A DNA stretch of 64,000 bases from Clostridium sp. BJN0013 (GCF_040939125.1 NZ_CP162495.1:1612001-1676000); one strand, 5' to 3'; positions 7,516-16,558 are shown, counted from the stretch's first letter. The notes: generated by a model from the letters alone, not told the origin. A program made the numbers and translations.

Positions 7516-9216
7516 GCTAGGTGAACAAAACTGCAACTTAGTATTGGAAAAATCTATATCGGGTAATTCGATTTCTTCAAAATCATCTTTATCAGAGCCT
7601 ATAAATTTTATAAATACTTTTCCATTGTTGTTTTTGTCTCCGTACCAGTATATAACATCTATCAATGTATTGATAATTTGTTTTTGTTTGTCACGTGAGA
7701 GCCTGTCTATTACTGCACAGTCACATAATATATTTTCTATTAGATCTAAGTTGATTTTTTCTATTTTATCTTTTTTACTTTCACTGTCAAGAATAGTTAA
7801 CTTCTTTTCAATTTCTATGCATTCATTTTTAATGGTTTTAATTTTATCAATCATTACATCTTCTATATCTTTACTCTTTGAAAGTATATTCAGTAGGTTA
7901 TCAATTTGATTTTTCTTTTCAATTAAAGTTTTATCCAATAGTGCTTTTTCATTTTTATTATCATCTTTTAATCTGGAATCATAATTTTCTTTCAACCTAG
8001 CCATAAATTGTTTTTGTTCATTGCCTAGTTTTTTTAAACTTAACAATACTAAACTTTCAAGCTCTGCAGCTTTAGCATTTTTATTATCGCAAAATTTCTT
8101 GTGAGATTTTCGTTTCAACGAGCACACATAATAAAAGAGTTTTTCTCCGGTAAGTTTAGAAACTCTTCCATGTTGTACTAACATATATTCTTTACACCGG
8201 CCACATTTTAATTTACCAGTTAATAAAGCATTATGGGTTTTACCTAATCTAGGAAAAGTATCTTTATTTTTATCAAATTGACTTTGAACTTTTAACCATA
8301 GTTCAGGTTCCAGTGCTCCTGTTATATTGCTCACAGAAGCAAATCGTTCACTTTCAGGATTTAGGGATTTAGTACGCTTGCCGTTTCTTATTACTTGTCT
8401 AGTTTTATTATATGTGAGTAGAGAATGAATATTATCTGCTTCACCATAAATATTCCATCCATTCGATTCCAAATATTCAATTACTGCTGCATTAGCCTTT
8501 ACATATATGGGATTCTGAAGTATGATTTTTAAAGTGGATTTTTCAAACAAAATATTATTTTTTGATTTTATTTGATTTTCAGTTATATACACTTCCAATT
8601 TATGAAGGCTACCAACTTCTAAATATTTTTCATATAGAAATTTAACGAAGTCCATTTCCTCCTTATTTATTTCAAGAATAGAAAATTCTCTTTCCAATCC
8701 AGATTTATCTCTGTATTTTTTTCTTTTAGAAGTAAACCCTAATGGTATTTTCCCTCCGGTCCATCTACCATTCTTAGCTAACTCAAGCATATTATCTCTT
8801 ACACGTTCTGCAATTGTTTCCCTTTCCAACTGGGCAAAAACACTAGCAATGTATATCATGGCCTTTCCCATTGGAGTGCTTGTGTCAAACTGCTCTTTTA
8901 TACTTATGAAGCTCACATTGTAATTTTGCAATAATTCTAAAGTAGCTGAAAAATCAGATACATTTCTACTGATACGATCTAACCTATAACATACTAAATA
9001 ATTTATTTTTTGAAGTTTTATATCTTGAATCAGTCTTTTGAATTGAGGCCTGTTTATTGTGCTGCCACTAAAGCCTTCATCTTCATAAATTAAAAAATCG
9101 ACATCTCCCTCTAAGTGATTCGCAATATATTGCTTACACATTTCTATTTGGTTCTCTACAGAATCTCCCTTGCCGGTAAATTTTGATTTTCTGCTGTATA
9201 TAGCTACCTTTAGCAT
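7477..9216 (-). CDS. Large serine recombinase, element A integrase
   Basis: About 579 residues from the ATG at 9216, which follows AAGGGGGATAAAAGT. The N-terminal catalytic domain starts VAIYSRKSKFTGKG with the nucleophile Ser in YSRKS, and includes YEDEGFSGSTINRP and YRLDRISRNVSDF. A recombinase domain follows, then a zinc ribbon (CGRCKEYM ... YVCSLKRK ... C) near residues 330-370, a long coiled coil, and a C-terminal tail. It should carry out att-site integration and excision. The last codons (after TCKTYDL) are read from host-gene DNA past the att core, so the C-terminus would differ after excision. It is related to the recombinase at 58266-59960. Confidence 0.93.
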   Translation of the reverse strand: MLKVAIYSRKSKFTGKGDSVENQIEMCKQYIANHLEGDVDFLIYEDEGFSGSTINRPQFKRLIQDIKLQKINYLVCYRLDRISRNVSDFSATLELLQNYNVSFISIKEQFDTSTPMGKAMIYIASVFAQLERETIAERVRDNMLELAKNGRWTGGKIPLGFTSKRKKYRDKSGLEREFSILEINKEEMDFVKFLYEKYLEVGSLHKLEVYITENQIKSKNNILFEKSTLKIILQNPIYVKANAAVIEYLESNGWNIYGEADNIHSLLTYNKTRQVIRNGKRTKSLNPESERFASVSNITGALEPELWLKVQSQFDKNKDTFPRLGKTHNALLTGKLKCGRCKEYMLVQHGRVSKLTGEKLFYYVCSLKRKSHKKFCDNKNAKAAELESLVLLSLKKLGNEQKQFMARLKENYDSRLKDDNKNEKALLDKTLIEKKNQIDNLLNILSKSKDIEDVMIDKIKTIKNECIEIEKKLTILDSESKKDKIEKINLDLIENILCDCAVIDRLSRDKQKQIINTLIDVIYWYGDKNNNGKVFIKFIGSDKDDFEEIELPDIDFSNTKLQFCSPSTCKTYDLLLSFR

Positions 9217-9353
9217 TACTTTTATCCCCCTTTGTAGCATTTATTTTATTATATCATTTTTTACAAACTTAAAATTATTTAGTGTTAAGTAACAATATTG
9301 GTAAATCTAACATAACATAAGATGGATATGTTTTTAATACAGGAGTTGTTTGA

Positions 9354-9515
9354 ATGTATTCAGTTATTATCTCAATTCCAAAAAATAAAGATAAGCTTAG
9401 AAAAAGATATGCAGAACTTCTTGCAGATGCAGTATCAGAAGAGTTAACACACGAAGAACTTGGATACTTGATATCTGAATTTGATAGGAGGCAGGGTATT
9501 AAAAATAATAAGTAA
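9354..9515 (+). CDS. Small phage protein, paralog of 23312-23470
   Basis: A 53-residue protein starting MYSVIISIPKNK and continuing RYAELLADAVSEELTHEELG, YLISEFDRRQG. It has a ribosome site CAGGAG. The protein at 23312-23470 shares the block from LLADAVSEEL to EFDRRQG nearly unchanged, so this is a family member displaced to the recombinase end. No function is known; the helical acidic make-up would fit a small DNA-mimic or regulatory protein, but that is a guess. Confidence 0.65.
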   Translation: MYSVIISIPKNKDKLRKRYAELLADAVSEELTHEELGYLISEFDRRQGIKNNK

Positions 9516-9615
9516 ATTACTTGAAAGATTATAAAATGAGTAACTATAGATACATAAACATCTTATAATTTGATTTTAAAATTAAAGCTAAATAAGTTTA
9601 AATTTAATTTAATTG

Positions 9616-9720
9616 TGGTATAATATATTTAAAAGAAGCCGTTGCGGTTTTGAATAGTTAAGTTAAATTGTTTCTAGTTTAAAATGCACTTATGGGAATG
9701 GGTGCATTTTTACTTTTTTG
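9616..9720 (+). ncRNA. Candidate antisense antitoxin RNA, unit A
   Basis: An extended -10 promoter TGGTATAAT at 9616-9624 would start a short RNA near 9631. It contains GCCGTTGCGGTT and ends at a hairpin (AAAATGCAC with GTGCATTTT, 9681-9710) followed by TACTTTTTT. The RNA runs convergent to, and overlaps the 3' end of, the peptide gene at 9710-9889. An almost identical arrangement lies at 60024-60115. This is the layout of a type I toxin-antitoxin unit. Confidence 0.6.
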
Positions 9721-9889
9721 AGTTTTTATCTTCAGCAGTTATAGAAATTTCATTTTCAGTCAATTTTCCAATTGAAGATTTACCTTTGATTATTAATCTA
9801 TCTTTTAAATATGTTCCTACAATCACCATAGCTGTTATGCATGATGATGTAATACATACTGATATTACTATAATCACAATATCACTCAT
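9710..9889 (-). CDS. Small membrane peptide, candidate type I toxin A
   Basis: 59 residues: MSDIVIIVISVCITSSC is a hydrophobic N-terminal segment that continues through TAMVIVG, and the polar tail is YLKDRLIIKGKSS, KLTENEISITAEDKNSKK. The ATG follows GAGGAGGTGG. A minus-strand promoter (TGGTATAAT reversed, 9992-10000) gives a leader of about 95 bases carrying TTGCGGTT. The paralog at 60112-60291 has the same length, an almost identical tail and a diverged membrane segment. Toxicity is inferred from gene layout only; it could also be a membrane signal peptide. Confidence 0.65.
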   Translation of the reverse strand: MSDIVIIVISVCITSSCITAMVIVGTYLKDRLIIKGKSSIGKLTENEISITAEDKNSKK

Positions 9890-9991
9890 TTTGCCACCTC
9901 CTCTGCTGTCAGATTAACCGCAATGACCTCTTTTGTAAGAGATAAATTCCGGGAAGTGGCTAACTAAAAACACTTTATTCTCTTGGTAAAT

Positions 9992-10000
9992 ATTATACCA
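9992..10000 (-). promoter_or_regulatory. Extended -10 promoter of the candidate toxin A
   Basis: On the minus strand this reads TGGTATAAT, preceded by TA. A transcript would start near 9985, about 95 bases before the peptide start. The same -10 is used by the opposing RNA at 9616. Confidence 0.6.
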
Positions 10001-10037
10001 TATTTTAGTTACTTTTCTACGTAAGAGCTTTATCTAT

Positions 10038-11354
10038 TTACTCCATTTTAAACTTTATCAAAAATTTAGTTTTTTCTGGAATACTTTCTACAGATATAGT
10101 TCCATTATTTTTTTCAACCAATTGTTTGGCAATATACAGTCCGAATCCATGAAGATCATTTTGTTTAACTTTTGTAGAAAAACCTCTATTGAAAATTTTT
10201 TCTATTATATTTTCAGGGATAACATCTCCATTATCGGCTATCTCAATACAAAAGTTTCTGTCTTCCTTAAAAGTGGTAATGGATATTTCCTTATCCCCCA
10301 CATCTGATTTAGTGAATGCTTCAAATGCATTGTCTATAAGATTACTCATAATACTTATCAATTCGTCTTCTCTAATTTTTATTGAACTGAAAGGTTCATC
10401 AATTATAATTTTAAAATCAACATTATTTTTTACTGCATAGTTGTTTTTTATGGATAACATACCATCTATGTAATCATTTCCTGTATTCAAATATCTAAAA
10501 GATGAATGTAATGTACCTGAAATTTTTCGTACATAACTATCTATCTTCTCTACGGTATCAGGCTTGTTTAATAAACACAGTCCTTGTATAATATTTATAT
10601 GGTTGGCAAAATCATGTTTTTCTTGCCTTATGATACTTATTATTTCCTCCATATTTTTAATTTGCTGTTTTTGAATTTTATAATTAATATTTATATTTAC
10701 AGCCAGCTGTTTTTCTTTTAAATTTTTGAATTTTGATATTAGAAATATAAAATAAATAATAAAAATAATAATATTATAGGTTTGAATACTCTTCACATTA
10801 AAAATGCTAAAATTAATGCTATATATAAAGAGAGTAAATATGCCTAACTCAATTATTAAGCTAGCAAAAATAGATCCTTCTTTTTCAAATAAATCAAGTT
10901 CAATAAAATATGAGTTAAATTTAAAAATTATTGATATAATAAGTATTTGCAACACTTTGGAAAGTACTAAAAGAATGTTAAAATATTTATAATTCAAAAA
11001 AATTTGATTTAAATCTATGTTAAATATAAACATTTCAATGATTTCAACAAAAATTTCTGTACATATAAGTGTTGTAAAAAATAAAGAAAATATAACTATA
11101 GAATCAAAAATTTTTATTTTTATAATGAAGGTCAGTAATAAAATATCAACTATTACAAGAAATAGTGTATGATAAACTCTTGATATATAGAATGTACTCC
11201 AATAGGTTATAAAAACATATAGTATAAAAAATAACAATGTTTTAATTTTATTCTGTATTACAAATCTTTTGTCATCATATAATGCTTCGAAAATTCCTAA
11301 AAGAAGTGAAGCTTCTATAATATCTATTATAATTTCACTTATACTACTCTCCAT
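10038..11354 (-). CDS. AgrC-like sensor histidine kinase
   Basis: A 438-residue protein. Residues 1-205 form six or so membrane segments, residues 235-438 the kinase. The phosphoacceptor box is EKHDFANHINIIQGL, as in the HPK10/AgrC group, and the ATP lid shows NLIDNAFEAF (N box), DNGDVIP and GFGLYIAKQLVEKNNG (G2 box). AgrC kinases bind a cyclic peptide outside the cell and phosphorylate AgrA. It lies 105 bases downstream of the AgrD-like gene at 11459-11602 on the same strand. No agrA-like response regulator is in the window, so it would have to act on a host regulator. Ribosome site AAAAGGAG is clear. Confidence 0.88.
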   Translation of the reverse strand: MESSISEIIIDIIEASLLLGIFEALYDDKRFVIQNKIKTLLFFILYVFITYWSTFYISRVYHTLFLVIVDILLLTFIIKIKIFDSIVIFSLFFTTLICTEIFVEIIEMFIFNIDLNQIFLNYKYFNILLVLSKVLQILIISIIFKFNSYFIELDLFEKEGSIFASLIIELGIFTLFIYSINFSIFNVKSIQTYNIIIFIIYFIFLISKFKNLKEKQLAVNININYKIQKQQIKNMEEIISIIRQEKHDFANHINIIQGLCLLNKPDTVEKIDSYVRKISGTLHSSFRYLNTGNDYIDGMLSIKNNYAVKNNVDFKIIIDEPFSSIKIREDELISIMSNLIDNAFEAFTKSDVGDKEISITTFKEDRNFCIEIADNGDVIPENIIEKIFNRGFSTKVKQNDLHGFGLYIAKQLVEKNNGTISVESIPEKTKFLIKFKME

Positions 11355-11458
11355 GTTGTTCTCCTTTTATTTCTGGAGGTTTTTACAAAAGTTATATTTT
11401 GAAATTAGTATTTTCATAAAAATTTTTAATCACACTTTTATAAAACCCCCTTAATTTA

Positions 11459-11602
11459 TTATTTCAAGAGTTCATCAGGACATTTGGGCTGATAAACGCC
11501 ACCCAAACATGTTGGAGTTATGACTATTGCTGCTAAAAGCAAAGATAAAGAACCTACCATTTTCATACTTTTCTTTAATAATTCCTGTTTTAAAAACTTC
11601 AT
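11459..11602 (-). CDS. AgrD-like cyclic autoinducer peptide precursor
   Basis: 47 residues, too short for most gene callers. It has an amphipathic N-terminal leader (MKFLKQELLKKSMKMVGSL), a core TCLGGV, and a C-terminal recognition tail YQPKCPDELLK. The layout matches AgrD precursors, for example the Listeria form in which a Cys-led pentapeptide precedes YEPKSP. A thiolactone ring over Cys-Leu-Gly-Gly-Val is therefore predicted. The ribosome site AAGGAGG is strong. It is directly upstream of the AgrC-like kinase. The processing enzyme AgrB is missing from the window. Confidence 0.82.
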   Translation of the reverse strand: MKFLKQELLKKSMKMVGSLSLLLAAIVITPTCLGGVYQPKCPDELLK

Positions 11603-12096
11603 ATTCCATATACCTCCTTAAACGTTTTAATATATAAATTCTACAAGATATTCAATTTTCCTGCTATATTTTACAAAGAAATAAAATTTAACAGAATTAA
11701 GTTTTATTTCTCGAAAGTTTGATAAATCTTTATAGAAACTTGAGTATAAAAGAATACATGCTGTCTCTGAATTTAGATAATTAAGATAGAAAAATTGTGG
11801 AATAACCTGTAAAAAAGTATATAATTCCCTGCAAAATGCCGTGAAATTCAATTTATGAATAATACAGCATTTCAAAGAGTATTTTGTGCTTAGTAGTTGT
11901 GACGACAAATAAAAATTTTACATATTAAACGAAATAAATTGTTCTTCATTTTCCTTATAGTTTAATAATATATCTTTTGTATAAATATTATGTCCTAAAT
12001 AATTAGATTTTTTATCACTTTTAGGATGATTTTAGAAATATATGTAGAAATACCTAATTGTAAAAATCTATTAAAGGGATAAGGGGGAACTATAAT
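11603..12096. other. Intergenic region with no supported gene
   Basis: A minus-strand frame of 93 codons (11627-11908) exists but lacks a ribosome site and is rich in Phe, Tyr, Ser and Cys as random A+T-rich sequence would be. I see no agrB. The region should hold the agrD promoter (a TATATT-type -10 near 11630 on the minus strand) and that of the nuclease gene. Confidence 0.4.
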
Positions 12097-13239
12097 TTGA
12101 AAGATATATTAAAATATGTACCAGGATTTAGATCCGGTCAAAAACTTAAAATGGTAGTTGCATCAATCTATTATGTAATTTCCTTGTTGATGCTTACTGA
12201 AGGATTTGGATACTTTCTATTTCTTTTGGCAGCACCTTTTGTAATTTTTTACGGTATAGGTGCTTTTAAAAATAGATCTAAGCAATCAGCACTAATTTGT
12301 ATATTAGCTTTTATAATCATGATTGTCGGAGTAGTTAATACACCAGATACTTCTAGTAAACAAACAAATGTAGCATCTAATACACAATCTCAGCAAACAA
12401 GTAAAAAGGTTGAAAATACAAGCCAATCTAGTACGGATACTACTGCGAAGGATGAGGTGAAATCTCCGATACAGCTTGAGAAAGCAGTCGTAACCAAACA
12501 TACGGATGGAGACACTATTGGAGTAACACTGGAAAATGGAAAAGAAGCAAAAGTGAGATTTATTGGAGTGAATACTCCAGAGCCCACTACTGAACACGAA
12601 CAGTATGGAGAAGAAGCAAGCAACTATACTAAAAGCCTTCTGGGTAAAACCATATATATTGAGAAAGATACAGGTGATACAGATACATATGGAAGGCTTT
12701 TGAGGTATGTATGGATTCAACCGCCTACTGAAATAACTGATGATGAAATTAGGAATAAGATGTTTAATGCTATACTAGCTTACAATGGCTATGCACAACA
12801 GATGACAGTACAGCCCAATGCAAAATATGCAGAATATTTCAAGAAATTCTGTGCAGATGCCAGAGAGAATAGCAGGGGATTATGGGCAATAAATATAAAT
12901 GGAACTACAAAGGGGGATACCATAGCTCAAGTAGATAATAGTAGCAGTACTGGAAGTAATATTGGGACAAGTACATCTAGTACCAGTCAAATTAGTGATA
13001 GCAGTAGTGCTGGAAATAGTAGTTCTAGTCAAAGCAGTAGATCTACAACACAGGAAAGTTCTGTACAGCAAAGTGCCTCATCAGATAATCAGGGAACAAC
13101 AGTATATATAACACCCACAGGTCACAAGTACCATAATGCTGGTTGCAGAACAATAAAAAACAGTTCTACGGCTATATCCTTATCAGAAGCAAAAGCAGAA
13201 GGTTATGAACCTTGTAAAGTATGTAATCCACCACAATAA
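12097..13239 (+). CDS. Membrane-anchored staphylococcal-nuclease-type nuclease
   Basis: 380 residues, TTG start after AAGGGGGAAC. Two hydrophobic segments lie at residues 20-75, then a Ser/Thr-rich linker, then an SNase domain near 128-270 with HTDGDTIGV (Ca2+-binding Asp), VRFIGVNTPE (catalytic Arg) and DTYGRLLRYVW. A Ser-rich spacer (about 280-340) leads to a C-terminal metal-type motif, GHKYHNAGCRTI ... YEPCKVCNPP. It should degrade DNA or RNA outside the cell or at the membrane. The CxxC tail module also occurs in other clostridial secreted nucleases. It is cargo of element A. Confidence 0.88.
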   Translation: MKDILKYVPGFRSGQKLKMVVASIYYVISLLMLTEGFGYFLFLLAAPFVIFYGIGAFKNRSKQSALICILAFIIMIVGVVNTPDTSSKQTNVASNTQSQQTSKKVENTSQSSTDTTAKDEVKSPIQLEKAVVTKHTDGDTIGVTLENGKEAKVRFIGVNTPEPTTEHEQYGEEASNYTKSLLGKTIYIEKDTGDTDTYGRLLRYVWIQPPTEITDDEIRNKMFNAILAYNGYAQQMTVQPNAKYAEYFKKFCADARENSRGLWAININGTTKGDTIAQVDNSSSTGSNIGTSTSSTSQISDSSSAGNSSSSQSSRSTTQESSVQQSASSDNQGTTVYITPTGHKYHNAGCRTIKNSSTAISLSEAKAEGYEPCKVCNPPQ

Positions 13240-13300
13240 AGGATGAGTTTTTAAAATGTAAAAAATAGAGTATAATTTATTAATATTAGTAGATCTCTAT

Positions 13301-15070
13301 TAGGCAATTGCGAAACTCACTGATAAAAATGAATTGAGGAGTAGGGGGAATTTCAAAAAAGATAATTAGAAGATTAAAGGTGATTTTCCTGATTTGTAAT
13401 GGCTAAATAGAAAAAAAGGGTGCAAGAAATAGAACCATGATTAATTCTAAAATTTAAAAATAGCTGATATTTATGCAATTAATGGTTTTAGACTTCTGAT
13501 ATATTCATGCTTGTGTATTTTATTGGCTATAACAACTGTTATTAGCTGGGTTATGCCTGAAAGAAGTAAGTCAGCATGAAGAGTTTTTTCATTTTGTGTT
13601 CTACGGTTTGCAATGCAATAGCTGTTTTTAAAATGTCCAATGCTTTTTTCAACAGTAGAACGAATTTTATAAGTATAATTCCAATCTTGGGAACCACGAG
13701 TTGTTCCTGGGTATGCACGCAAATTTTTTTCTGGATAAATGTAGAACATTCTGCCACAAGATGATTTAGTACAAGGATCTTCACAAAGAGTTTTTCGTTT
13801 ACTCTTTTTCGTTTCTTTATTATAAATCCATTTCATTTTAGGGCAAACGAATTTCATTGTTGGAATTTCTGAGCGTAAGTGTGATTTGCTGCCTTCTTGC
13901 TTCATGGGTAGTGAATGATCATGAGGGCAGCATGGAATACCATCTTCATTCAAAGGACAATCGGATTCTTCTGGTGCAAGCTTAGTTTTTAGTGGAATAT
14001 ATGCTTTTTCAAACTTTAGTTCTTGAAAAAGATATTGATAAATTTCAATACTATCAAAAGCAGCGTCACCTAAAAAAGTTTTAGGATTTATCAAAGGATG
14101 TTTTTCAAAAAAATCCTTAAGGACAGGTATAAGTGCTTTAGAATCAGCAAGGGACTTATCTTCATCAGGAGAATTGGATTTTTTCTCAACAACGATATCT
14201 GGATGAGTTTTAAGGAAATCTTGGTTGTAAAATGAAATATCTCTCACAATACCAAGGCCGTTGGTTACAATGCCAAATTTAAAAGCGTAACAAAAATGAC
14301 CGTTAATGTACATCTGCTGGATGGCTGGATTAGCTGCAGCATGAGAAGGCATAGCCCTGTAAGCAGCTTTATAAGGGTCATAAGAATCATCCAGACCATG
14401 TGTCTTCTTAAAAGCTTTAAGTTGTTTTATGATGCGGTTAGCATATTTAGGGTTGTTTTCAGTGACGAAAGCTTCAATACCAGAAGTATCAAAGATAGTC
14501 ATAGAAGCAAGGTTCTTATCAATTTGTTGACATATTGGCTCAGTAATATTAACAAGATTATGGAACATTGATTGTAAGTCCAAAATAAAATCTTGTCTAA
14601 AGCGTGTGAATTTAGAAGCATCAGGAACTTTGGTGAAACCGCAAAAATCCCTCAACTCTTTTGAATATTTAAGAAAAATAATCAAAAGGGAATCTGTAGG
14701 AATAGAAAAAATACGCTGCAAAATCAAAGCACGAAGCATGGCATAAAGTGTATATTTACGAGGTCTTCCAGTAGAAGCATAAAAATGATTTATAAAAGAA
14801 ACTGGAACTAAATCATCCAGATCAATAGTATCTTCAAGTAAAGAAAGAAACTGGGGCTTGTTGTTTTCAAATTTTTCTTTGCAATCAGAAAAAACTTCTG
14901 CCAAAGAAAGCTGTTTATATGGTATCATAAGTATATAACTCCTTTCTGAGGTATATGGTGATTTTGTTTCTTGGCAATTCAATTTTACCATAAATCAGTG
15001 AGGAGTTATTCTATTTTACAACAAAAAATATACCGCATTTATGCGGGTTATAGCGTTTCGCAAACCCTAT
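13301..15070. mobile_element. IS1182-family insertion sequence
   Basis: Imperfect terminal inverted repeats: the left end starts TAGGCAATTGCGAAAC and the inverted right end reads ATAGGGTTTGCGAAAC. Both flanks carry GTAGATCTCTAT (13289-13300 and 15071-15082), a likely 12-base target duplication containing the palindrome AGATCT. One transposase gene fills the element. Confidence 0.8.
13471..14928 (-). CDS. IS1182-family DDE transposase
   Basis: About 485 residues from the ATG at 14928, which follows AAAGGAG with 9-base spacing; the frame stays open to 14991 without a ribosome site. The N-terminal domain (FINHFYASTGRPRKYTLYAML-type) is typical of IS1182/IS1182-like transposases. Catalytic Asp residues are likely in TIFDTSGIEAF and FLGDAAFDS, with the Glu in STVEKSIGHFK. 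Zn-type cysteines occur in CEDPCTKSSCGR. It appears intact. Confidence 0.9.
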   Translation of the reverse strand: MIPYKQLSLAEVFSDCKEKFENNKPQFLSLLEDTIDLDDLVPVSFINHFYASTGRPRKYTLYAMLRALILQRIFSIPTDSLLIIFLKYSKELRDFCGFTKVPDASKFTRFRQDFILDLQSMFHNLVNITEPICQQIDKNLASMTIFDTSGIEAFVTENNPKYANRIIKQLKAFKKTHGLDDSYDPYKAAYRAMPSHAAANPAIQQMYINGHFCYAFKFGIVTNGLGIVRDISFYNQDFLKTHPDIVVEKKSNSPDEDKSLADSKALIPVLKDFFEKHPLINPKTFLGDAAFDSIEIYQYLFQELKFEKAYIPLKTKLAPEESDCPLNEDGIPCCPHDHSLPMKQEGSKSHLRSEIPTMKFVCPKMKWIYNKETKKSKRKTLCEDPCTKSSCGRMFYIYPEKNLRAYPGTTRGSQDWNYTYKIRSTVEKSIGHFKNSYCIANRRTQNEKTLHADLLLSGITQLITVVIANKIHKHEYIRSLKPLIA

Positions 15071-15101
15071 GTAGATCTCTATATATGAAAGGAGGAATTT
15101 T

Positions 15102-15902
15102 ATGGTAAGTAATACATCAATTATGTTTTTAATTATATCTTTAATTATTTCAGTTGGGTTACCTTTAGGGTTAGTAGCTTACTTTTATAAAAAGTATAAA
15201 ATATCAATAAAATGTGTATTTATAGGAGTATTAATATTTATAATATTTTCTCAGATTTTAGAAAAAGCATTACATTATTTTGTATTAACAAAAAACCCTC
15301 ATACCATAGCATTATTAAAGAATTCATGGCTATTTATGATTTATGGAGGACTTGCAGCAGGAATATTTGAAGAAGTGGGTAGATATATTGGTTTTAAGTT
15401 TTTACTTAAAGGCCAAAGAGAATGGAAAGATGGAGTCGCCTATGGTATAGGTCATGGCGGAATAGAGGCTATATTAATAGGCGGAGTTGCAAGTATACAG
15501 AATATAGTATATTCAAATTTAATAAACTCTGGTACTTTTGAAAAAGTTCTTAGTGCCAAGCTTCCTGTTAGTATGTTAGCATCAATAAAAAATAGCTTAG
15601 AGAACACTCCGTCTTACATGTTTGGATTTATAGGTATAGAAAGAATGCTGGTACTGCCATTACATATAGCGCTATCTCTTGTGGTGTTATATGGAATTAA
15701 AAAAGGGAAAAAAATATATCTTTTATATGCTATAATAATCCATGCTATAATTGATTTTCCTGCTGCTTTGTATCAAGCAGGAAAGATCAAAAGTATATTT
15801 TTGATAGAGGGTGTAGTTTTAGTAGTCGCTATTATATCTTTAATTTTCATTATTAAATCAAAGGGTTTATTTGACAAAACTTCTTCTGAAAAGGTGTATT
15901 AA
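15102..15902 (+). CDS. YhfC-family intramembrane protease-like protein
   Basis: A 266-residue protein with about seven membrane segments. Residues 90-130 carry GIFEEVGRYIGFKFLL and GIGHGGIEAILIGG, the EExxR and HGGxE motifs of the YhfC group, related to CPBP/CAAX-type glutamic intramembrane proteases. A later HAIIDFPAALYQ adds a third motif. Substrate unknown; related proteins have been linked to bacteriocin self-protection or peptide maturation. Start ATG after GAAAGGAGG. The IS1182 element ends 31 bases upstream and has probably replaced or altered its promoter. Confidence 0.85.
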   Translation: MVSNTSIMFLIISLIISVGLPLGLVAYFYKKYKISIKCVFIGVLIFIIFSQILEKALHYFVLTKNPHTIALLKNSWLFMIYGGLAAGIFEEVGRYIGFKFLLKGQREWKDGVAYGIGHGGIEAILIGGVASIQNIVYSNLINSGTFEKVLSAKLPVSMLASIKNSLENTPSYMFGFIGIERMLVLPLHIALSLVVLYGIKKGKKIYLLYAIIIHAIIDFPAALYQAGKIKSIFLIEGVVLVVAIISLIFIIKSKGLFDKTSSEKVY

Positions 15903-16240
15903 AACGGCATGAATAACTAAAAAATATGGATGTAATATTATTGTAAATAAACTTTGAATTAGATATATAAAATGAAGCTGTAGCTTATATAGTTCCATTT
16001 TGTTTATAGTTCTTAATTAATTCATTTTTGCAATAATTTTTTCGGAAAAAATCTTAAAAAAATATATATTCTGAGCTCAATGAAAATTGCAGTTAATTGT
16101 AGAGATGAATATATTAAATCTACAATAAAACTGTAAAATTCAAAAAATTAGCTTACCAGAATATGATCCATAAGAGATATTTTAGAAGAATAAGGGTACA
16201 ATGGATAATTAGAAGGATATTTTATGGAAGGAGGAATACA
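15903..16240. other. Intergenic region without supported gene
   Basis: I see only A+T-rich sequence. An imperfect hairpin at 15970-16012 (AAATGAAGC...TCCATTTTG) may end yhfC transcription. A frame running in at 16163 belongs to the next gene, but its ribosome site supports the start at 16241. Confidence 0.35.
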
Positions 16241-16519
16241 ATGAATAATTATGGGGAAATGCTAAAGAATATTAGAAAAGGAGACATACCAATGGTTGAT
16301 GAAAAGAGTGTTAAAGACATTGGTAAATATGAAGGTGAGTGCATTTGTGAGAGAGAACCAAAAGAGTTATTTTTTGTTATGGGTAAAAAGTATCTTTTTA
16401 GACAAGAAGGTATTGACGTAATCATTGTACAAGATGGGTCAGAAAAAGAAGTTACCTTTAGTAATGACAATGATGAAAAATCATCAAGCTACTTTGGAGA
16501 TTATTTTGAAGTGTATTAG
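16241..16519 (+). CDS. Hypothetical protein
   Basis: 92 residues starting at the ATG behind GGAAGGAGG, although the frame is open from 16163. It is hydrophilic, with a central beta-rich part (FFVMGKKYLFRQEG, DVIIVQDGSEKEVTF) that could be a small SH3-like or cystatin-like fold, and an aromatic end (YFGDYFEVY). I do not recognise a family. A hairpin at 16559-16597 follows. It is part of the element A cargo between the protease and lysS. Confidence 0.6.
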   Translation: MNNYGEMLKNIRKGDIPMVDEKSVKDIGKYEGECICEREPKELFFVMGKKYLFRQEGIDVIIVQDGSEKEVTFSNDNDEKSSSYFGDYFEVY

Positions 16520-16558
16520 TTAAAATTATTAAATTAATGCGAATTACTCTTAGCATAT

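Noticed and set aside
11627-11908. Minus-strand frame upstream of agrD that could have been agrB
   Set aside because: No membrane-segment pattern, no catalytic His/Cys motif of AgrB, no ribosome site and composition like random A+T-rich DNA.
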